A stretch of 17,647 nt of DNA from Acidobacteriota bacterium (GTDB lineage: Bacteria > Acidobacteriota > Terriglobia > Terriglobales > Acidobacteriaceae): assembly GCA_021809235.1 (NCBI GenBank), contig JAKBAG010000023.1, forward strand, positions 1 through 17,647. The letters are read 5' to 3'. Made by a program: the position numbers and the translations under genes. Below are positions 13,715-17,647 of the stretch, one piece after another. Below the pieces are notes generated by a model. It saw only the letters and a program-made list of their open reading frames with translations, did no database searches and was not told the DNA's origin. Numbering within the stretch: the stretch's first letter is position 1; the number at the start of each line of letters is the position of its first letter.

Positions 13715-14113
13715 CTAGTGGACCGCGACGATGATCAGTAGCAGCGCGGCGATGCCAACCAGGATGATGAGCAGGTCGTGGTCAGAGATGTTGCCGGCGG
13801 CGAAGTCCTTTTGGGCCGCGGCGGAACGAGCCGCGAGCCGGGCCAGTTCCGCGTCGCTCAACTGGCTGATGGCACCCGATACCTGTTCGGGAGCAATCTG
13901 CCCGGCGCGCAGCGCCTGCTGGACGCGCGGCTGGGCGAAGAGATCGCGCATCGTCTGCTCATTCTGTTGGCGTGTGGCAGCGGCGGCGTTCAGCCCCTGC
14001 TGCAAGGCATCAGGAGTTACGACGTGATCCTGCGCCTGAGCGCAGAGCGGGGTTGCAGCCACGACCGTCATGGCCAGGGCTGCGGCGAAAGTACGAATTC
14101 GGGGGATTTTCAT
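13715..14113 (-). CDS. PA2779-family small membrane protein
   Basis: The 132-residue protein has a signal peptide (RTFAAALAMTVVAATPLCAQ, cut near CAQA-QD), then a helical region with RQQNEQTMRDLFAQPRVQQAL and GQIAPEQVSGAISQLSDAELARLAAR, and a C-terminal membrane segment at about 114-131 (LLIILVGIAALLLIIVAV). The order R..L..L..P.VQ..L...GI....V...I..L.D.E...LA followed by one C-terminal membrane helix is that of the PA2779 family, which is habitually encoded beside a PA2778 cysteine peptidase, as here. Its function is unknown. GAGG lies seven bases before the ATG. It heads the leftward operon and is divergent from rsmG. Confidence 0.78.
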   Translation of the reverse strand: MKIPRIRTFAAALAMTVVAATPLCAQAQDHVVTPDALQQGLNAAAATRQQNEQTMRDLFAQPRVQQALRAGQIAPEQVSGAISQLSDAELARLAARSAAAQKDFAAGNISDHDLLIILVGIAALLLIIVAVH

Positions 14114-14165
14114 TCGTATGCCTCTGTCTGCTCCCTGATGGGAGCGAAATGGTACTGCTGGGTTG

Positions 14166-14194
14166 AGTATAACGAAGACTCAAGTGTGGTTGAA
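14166..14194 (-). promoter_or_regulatory. Possible sigma-70 promoter for the PA2779/PA2778-like operon
   Basis: On the minus strand TATACT (14171-14166) is a good -10 hexamer, with TTCAAC 17 bases upstream as a weak -35. It would give a leader of about 46 bases before the start at 14113. It overlaps an inverted repeat TTGAGT-N9-ACTCAA at 14163-14183 that could bind a repressor. Confidence 0.42.
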
Positions 14195-14235
14195 TCCCAG
14201 GGACTCGCACGGCAGAGACGGCTGCAGACGGGGAA

Positions 14236-14241
14236 TACAAT
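14236..14241 (+). promoter_or_regulatory. Possible -10 element for rsmG
   Basis: TACAAT lies 30 bases before the rsmG ATG and matches five of six of the sigma-70 -10 consensus. No good -35 is present at the right distance, so this is tentative. Confidence 0.3.
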
Positions 14242-14270
14242 CGCAGAAGCACACCTGAGGAAGGATACGG

Positions 14271-14996
14271 ATGACGGCCGAACACCCCTTGAATACGCTG
14301 CTTGCCGAAGCGGGATCGCCGCCACTCCCTGGCGAGGCACTGATGAAGCTCGATGCGTATCTGGCTCTGCTGTTGCGCTGGAATGCACGCACGAATCTGA
14401 CGGCGATTCGCGATCCGCAGCTGATCCTCCGTCGCCATTTTCTGGAGTGCATTCTGGCAGCACGGGCGCTGCCGCAACAGGTGCGCACGCTGGTGGACTT
14501 TGGATCGGGCGCAGGATTTCCCGGCGTACCGATTGCCATCTGCCGGGGGGAGATTTCCGTGACTCTGGCGGAGTCGCAGCACAAGAAAGCAGCCTTTCTG
14601 CGCGAGGTGGCTCGCAGCCTTCCGCTGTCGGTGACGGTGCATGGCGGACGCGCCGAAGCGCTGGCCGCTCAGGTGGACTGTGTCACGCTGCGCGCCGTGG
14701 ATCGGATGGACGAGGCAGTGGCTGCTGCGACGCAACTGGTGGCCGCGGGAGGGTGGCTTTCCGTGATGACGACCGAGGATCAGGCCGAGGCGGTGCGATC
14801 AGCGGCCGCTCTGGGCGCGAAGCAGCGTGGTCTGGCGGCGGCAGTTCAGATGGCTGGCGTCGCGGAAGAGACGCAGCAGAGCGACTTCGATAAAACGATT
14901 TATGAAATACATTGGGACACTCCTTTGCCGCTATTGCCCGGGACTCGGGAGCAATTGCTCCTAGGGCAACTCATTTTCGCCAAAAATTCGCTATAG
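14271..14996 (+). CDS. rsmG: 16S rRNA (guanine-527 N7) methyltransferase RsmG
   Basis: The 241-residue protein has the RsmG order: LDAYLALLLRWNARTNLTAI near 28-46, RRHFLE (the family's RH..DS-like motif) near 54-59, SAM motif I LVDFGSGAGFPGVPIAI at 74-90, and LAESQHKKAAFLREV at 99-113, which holds the acidic ligand and the family's K..FL. RsmG methylates N7 of G527 in 16S rRNA in the cytosol using S-adenosylmethionine. The ATG has AGGAAGGA a few bases upstream. Next to parA/parB it forms the classic origin-near gidB-soj-spo0J order. The C-terminal tail past the core is somewhat longer than in many homologues. Confidence 0.95.
   Translation: MTAEHPLNTLLAEAGSPPLPGEALMKLDAYLALLLRWNARTNLTAIRDPQLILRRHFLECILAARALPQQVRTLVDFGSGAGFPGVPIAICRGEISVTLAESQHKKAAFLREVARSLPLSVTVHGGRAEALAAQVDCVTLRAVDRMDEAVAAATQLVAAGGWLSVMTTEDQAEAVRSAAALGAKQRGLAAAVQMAGVAEETQQSDFDKTIYEIHWDTPLPLLPGTREQLLLGQLIFAKNSL
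14948..14961. repeat. 14-bp perfect palindrome in the rsmG 3' end
   Basis: GGAGCAATTGCTCC encodes part of the RsmG C-terminus (REQLL). It may be chance or a small mRNA hairpin before parA. Confidence 0.35.
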
Positions 14997-15130
14997 AGCG
15001 GACATCGGTCCCGGGACATCGGAAGGCGAGCGGTATGTGGCGGAAAATCTCCCGCATGAGGCCGGGTTGCGTTGGTCTGTGCGGCTTGCATCTTCCCGAC
15101 CGCAGTGCGTCCGTGTACTCTGGGAAGGCC

Positions 15131-16003
15131 ATGAGCAAAGTTCTTGGAATTGTGAATCAGAAGGGCGGGGTGGGTAAGACCACGACTGCCATCAATCTTG
15201 CAGCCAGCCTGGCGGTGCTGAGCCAGCGCATACTGCTGGTGGACTGCGACCCGCAGGCGAACTGCACCTCTGGGCTGGGATTTGCACGGGACGATGAGCG
15301 GGTGTCGATCTATGACCTGATTGCCGGCAGTGCCAATGTGGAACAGGCGCTGCAGGAGACGAGCGTAGAGAATCTGACACTGCTGCCGGGTAGCAAGAAT
15401 CTGACTGGCGCCAATATTGAGCTGGCAGGCGAAGAGGATCGCGCGACGCGACTGCGCACAGCACTGGCACCGGCATTGGAACGCTTCGATCTGGTCATCC
15501 TGGACTGTCCGCCGGCGCTGGATCTGCTGACGCTGAATGCGCTGACAGCGGCCGACAGCCTGATTGTGCCTATGCAGGCGGAGTACTTTGCGCTGGAGGG
15601 GATTTCGGAGTTGATTTCCAATCTGGAACGGGTGCGTGCATCCCTGAATCCACGGCTGACGATTGAAGGCGTGCTGCTGACCATGTATGACGATCGCACG
15701 AACCTGGCGCAGCAGGTGACGGAAACGCTGCGGGAGTATTTCAAGGATCGTCTGTTCCGAACGGTGATTCCGCGAAATATCCGGTTGGCAGAGGCTCCCA
15801 GCCACGGTAAGCCGGTGGTGCAGTACGATCCACGCTCGCGCGGTGCGGAGGCGTATCTGGAGCTGGCGGCGGAATATTTGCAGAGGAATGGGATTCGCAG
15901 TCCGCGACTGGAGGCTCTGCAAGAAAAGCGAAGGCAGGAAGAGCGGCAGCAGGCCAAGGGAGAGAGCGGCCCCAAGGTGCGTCTCTGGCCATATGGCGAC
16001 TAA
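15131..16003 (+). CDS. parA: Chromosome-partitioning ATPase ParA (Soj)
   Basis: The 290-residue protein has the deviant Walker A motif KGGVGKTT at 11-18, Walker A' LLVDCDPQAN at 35-44, and Walker B LVILDCPPALDLLTLNAL, followed by the family's MQAEYFALEG and VIPRNIRLAEAPSHGKPV. This is a short chromosomal ParA without an N-terminal DNA-binding domain. It binds ATP and nucleoid DNA and is stimulated by ParB to move parS regions. The C-terminus carries an unusual charged tail of about 30 residues (LEALQEKRRQEERQQAKG). ATG 15131 is chosen because homology starts there; its GGGAAGG ribosome site is very close, and GTG 15113 is a weaker alternative. Probably co-transcribed with rsmG. Confidence 0.96.
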   Translation: MSKVLGIVNQKGGVGKTTTAINLAASLAVLSQRILLVDCDPQANCTSGLGFARDDERVSIYDLIAGSANVEQALQETSVENLTLLPGSKNLTGANIELAGEEDRATRLRTALAPALERFDLVILDCPPALDLLTLNALTAADSLIVPMQAEYFALEGISELISNLERVRASLNPRLTIEGVLLTMYDDRTNLAQQVTETLREYFKDRLFRTVIPRNIRLAEAPSHGKPVVQYDPRSRGAEAYLELAAEYLQRNGIRSPRLEALQEKRRQEERQQAKGESGPKVRLWPYGD

Positions 16004-16079
16004 GCAGCGGATTCCCGCATAGTTGCCCTGAGAAGTGGAGCGTCCCTGAGTATTGGCTCCAGCCGGCGGCAGAATTCCA

Positions 16080-16111
16080 AACGGCGCGAGGCGGCACGGC
16101 TTAGCGCCGTT
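16080..16111 (+). terminator. Possible terminator after parA
   Basis: AACGGCGC (16080-16087) and GCGCCGTT (16104-16111) form an 8-bp stem with a 16-base loop, followed by T-rich CGTTATTTACTTAAT. It would separate parA from parB transcription, but the loop is long. Confidence 0.4.
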
Positions 16112-16241
16112 CGTTATTTACTTAATCCGCGCTTCTTCCAGACCGATTTTGCATCATCCCAGGCATTGCAATGGTGCATCTGCGAATGCAGAATCCAAGG
16201 GTTGTGGCGGATGGCAAGGATGGGGTGGTATTCCCGGAATA

Positions 16242-16257
16242 TGTTCCACGTGGAACG
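16242..16257. promoter_or_regulatory. parS: parS-like ParB-binding site 1
   Basis: TGTTCCACGTGGAACG differs from the parS consensus TGTTTCACGTGAAACA at three positions and holds a 14-bp perfect palindrome, GTTCCACGTGGAAC. It lies in the parA-parB gap. Confidence 0.8.
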
Positions 16258-16260
16258 GAA

Positions 16261-16286
16261 TCCACACCTCTCCACATCCCTCCACA
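16261..16286. repeat. Three TCCACA words at exact 10-bp spacing
   Basis: TCCACA starts at 16261, 16271 and 16281, directly after parS site 1. TCCACA is the core of the DnaA box TTATCCACA; the three 9-mers match it at 7, 7 and 6 of 9 positions. Helical phasing suggests a DNA-binding array, possibly for DnaA. Confidence 0.5.
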
Positions 16287-16326
16287 GAGCGAATCCCGGG
16301 CATCACGGCATCTTCTGCCGTAAGAT

Positions 16327-16342
16327 GGTTCCACGTGAAACA
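16327..16342. promoter_or_regulatory. parS: parS-like ParB-binding site 2
   Basis: GGTTCCACGTGAAACA differs from the parS consensus at two positions (1 and 5). Confidence 0.88.
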
Positions 16343-16384
16343 GATGGGAAGTAGACGGCTCTTTACGGGCTATGAGTCCCGGAA

Positions 16385-16400
16385 TGTTTCACGTGGAACA
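16385..16400. promoter_or_regulatory. parS: parS-like ParB-binding site 3, next to parB
   Basis: TGTTTCACGTGGAACA differs from the consensus at one position (12). It ends 43 bases before the parB ATG, so ParB bound here could affect its own transcription. Confidence 0.93.
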
Positions 16401-16443
16401 CCGCAGAGGTGGATGCCTTGCGGAATCTGTGCCAGGAGCCACC

Positions 16444-17391
16444 ATGCAAACACCGAAATCCCCAACCTCAGAGAAGGGCCGTGTGCCGGAGCGACGCGCG
16501 CTGGGCAAGGGCTTGGACAGCCTGCTGCCACGAATCGTCCCGCCAGGTAGTCCAGCCCCTGCTCCCGCGCCTGGAGTGGAGTCTGGTCGTCCACTGGAGA
16601 TTCCGCTCAGTCATATTGAGCGGAATCCCTTCCAGACGCGAACAGTCTATGACGATGCGGCATTGGATGAGCTAGCCGATTCGATTCGCGCTACGGGCGT
16701 AATTCAGCCGATTCTGGTGCGGCCGTTGCCCCTGTCGCGCTACCAGCTCATAGCCGGCGAACGGCGCTGGCTGGCGGCGCAGCGAGCTGGACTGGCTGCC
16801 ATCCCGGCTATTCTTCGCCAGGTCTCCGATGAACAGGTGCTCGAAATCACGATCGTCGAGAACCTGCAACGCGTCGACCTGAATCCGATGGAGCAGGCCA
16901 AGGCCTTCCATCGGCTTAGCCGGGAGTTTGGAATGACGCAGGAGCAGATGGCCATTCGCACCGGCAAGGATCGATCCTCGATTGCCAACTTTCTGCGCTT
17001 GCTGCGCCTGCCGACAGCGGTCCAGGAGATGGTCGAAGGTGGGCAGCTTTCCTTTGGGCATGCACGCGCATTGCTTGCATTGGAGACGGCCTCGGATATG
17101 GAGACAGCCGCGCGGCGCATGTATTCCGCAGGACTATCCGTTCGGCAGGCGGAGACTCTGGTTCGCTCCTATCGGCCCGGAGTGCTGGACGACGAGCCAA
17201 AGCGTGCGGGCAAGGAGCGCGCAGAGCCGCAGGTGGACCCGAATGTGGCAGACGCCGAGCAAAGACTCCGGGCTGCGCTGGGCATGCGCGTGAAGGTGGA
17301 GGACAAGAATGGCAGGGGCCGGGTCATCATCGAGTATGCGCAGCTGGATGACTTTGACACGATTCTGGAGCGTTTGACCGGGGGCGCGTAA
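16444..17391 (+). CDS. parB: Chromosome-partitioning protein ParB (Spo0J), CTP-dependent parS clamp
   Basis: The 315-residue protein has the N-terminal ParA-contact peptide RALGKGLDSLLP at 18-29, ParB/Srx domain with NPFQTR at 61-66, CTP-site motif GERRWLAAQRAGL at 105-117 and ENLQR at 139-143, then the parS-binding helix-turn-helix at about 164-190 (MTQEQMAIRTGKDRSSIANF). The C-terminal dimerisation domain ends KNGRGRVIIEYAQLDDFDTILERL. It loads on parS and spreads as a sliding clamp with CTP. ATG 16444 has AGGAG six bases upstream; the longer frame upstream is only translated parS site 3 and leader. Three parS sites lie directly upstream. Confidence 0.96.
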   Translation: MQTPKSPTSEKGRVPERRALGKGLDSLLPRIVPPGSPAPAPAPGVESGRPLEIPLSHIERNPFQTRTVYDDAALDELADSIRATGVIQPILVRPLPLSRYQLIAGERRWLAAQRAGLAAIPAILRQVSDEQVLEITIVENLQRVDLNPMEQAKAFHRLSREFGMTQEQMAIRTGKDRSSIANFLRLLRLPTAVQEMVEGGQLSFGHARALLALETASDMETAARRMYSAGLSVRQAETLVRSYRPGVLDDEPKRAGKERAEPQVDPNVADAEQRLRAALGMRVKVEDKNGRGRVIIEYAQLDDFDTILERLTGGA

Positions 17392-17492
17392 ACATTCGTT
17401 TGTCTAAACGATTTATTTACAATCCTTCCGGTCTGGCTTTTTGAGTGCAGCCATATGTAACTGGGTTCTGCGGTATTCTCGGGTGAACTCTT

Positions 17493-17647
17493 ATGCTTCG
17501 TCGCACACGTAGATTGCTTTGGACAGTCGCCGCGGTTCTGGCCGTGATTGCGTTGGCCGTCTTTCTGCGTTTCAAGTCCCCACCGGAAGCGGCGCGGCTA
17601 TTGCCGGAGTCGGATGGCATTCTCTACCTGAATCTTCAACCGCTGCG
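17493..17647 (+). CDS. Membrane-anchored protein of unknown function (N-terminus only)
   Basis: Only the first 51 residues are visible before the window ends. They show a basic start (MLRRTRRLLW), one membrane segment at about 9-24 (LLWTVAAVLAVIALAVFL), then FKSPPEAARLLPESDGILYLNLQPLR. The ARLLP.SD...Y.NL.PLR phrase resembles uncharacterised acidobacterial proteins with a single N-terminal anchor and a large periplasmic domain; this is from memory and not certain. The ribosome site is weak. It lies 101 bases after parB. Confidence 0.6.
   Translation, partial: MLRRTRRLLWTVAAVLAVIALAVFLRFKSPPEAARLLPESDGILYLNLQPL

Noticed and set aside
1..17647. CRISPR arrays, insertion sequences, tRNA or rRNA genes
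   Set aside because: No regular spacer-repeat pattern, no transposase frame with inverted ends and no recognisable RNA gene was seen on reading both strands.

Overview
The window looks like a chromosomal segment of a GC-rich, diderm bacterium, most likely an Acidobacteriota (Terriglobia/Acidobacteriaceae-like). This is inferred from protein flavour: an ActA-like multihaem cytochrome start of alternative complex III, several signal-peptide proteins of acidobacterial type, and the gene content around parAB. No taxonomic marker RNA is present. The right end carries rsmG-parA-parB with a cluster of parS sites, so the window is probably close to the replication origin.

Layout, left to right. (1) 1-205, minus strand: the N-terminus of a membrane-anchored c-type cytochrome, followed by about 700 bases without a convincing gene. 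(2) 914-4783: a two-armed locus. The leftward arm encodes a small secreted Cys-rich precursor with CKGQxDC repeats (bufferin, BufA2-like), an MNIO (DUF692) enzyme and a DUF2063 partner protein. The rightward arm encodes a DoxX-family membrane protein, an ECF sigma factor and a zinc-finger anti-sigma. Both arms start from matching promoter-like elements, TGTAACCTT-N15-CTCAGAG, in the shared 406-bp divergent region. I read this as a self-regulated system making a copper-handling RiPP. It is the most interesting part of the window. (3) 4819-7017: a divergent aldehyde dehydrogenase and nitroreductase pair, closed by a bidirectional terminator. (4) 7120-9422: three envelope or secreted proteins of unknown function. 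(5) 9790-11130: a soluble PAS-PAS-MCP chemoreceptor of BdlA-like architecture. (6) 11241-14113, minus strand: a three-gene operon of a PA2779-like small membrane protein, a secreted C39/PA2778-like cysteine peptidase and a TPR plus outer-membrane beta-barrel protein, each overlapping or closely following the last. (7) 14271-17391, plus strand: rsmG, parA, three parS-like sites with a phased TCCACA array between them, and parB. A truncated membrane-anchored protein starts at 17493.

In the bufferin-like locus, a stress signal (copper is the best guess from the known family) would release the ECF factor from its zinc-finger anti-sigma. The sigma would then fire both promoters: one makes the precursor and its modifying enzymes, the other makes DoxX and more sigma/anti-sigma. 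The 15-bp perfect hairpin between the precursor and the enzyme genes would let the precursor be made in excess. The par region follows the usual logic of ParB loading on parS and ParA-driven segregation, next to the 16S rRNA methyltransferase RsmG.
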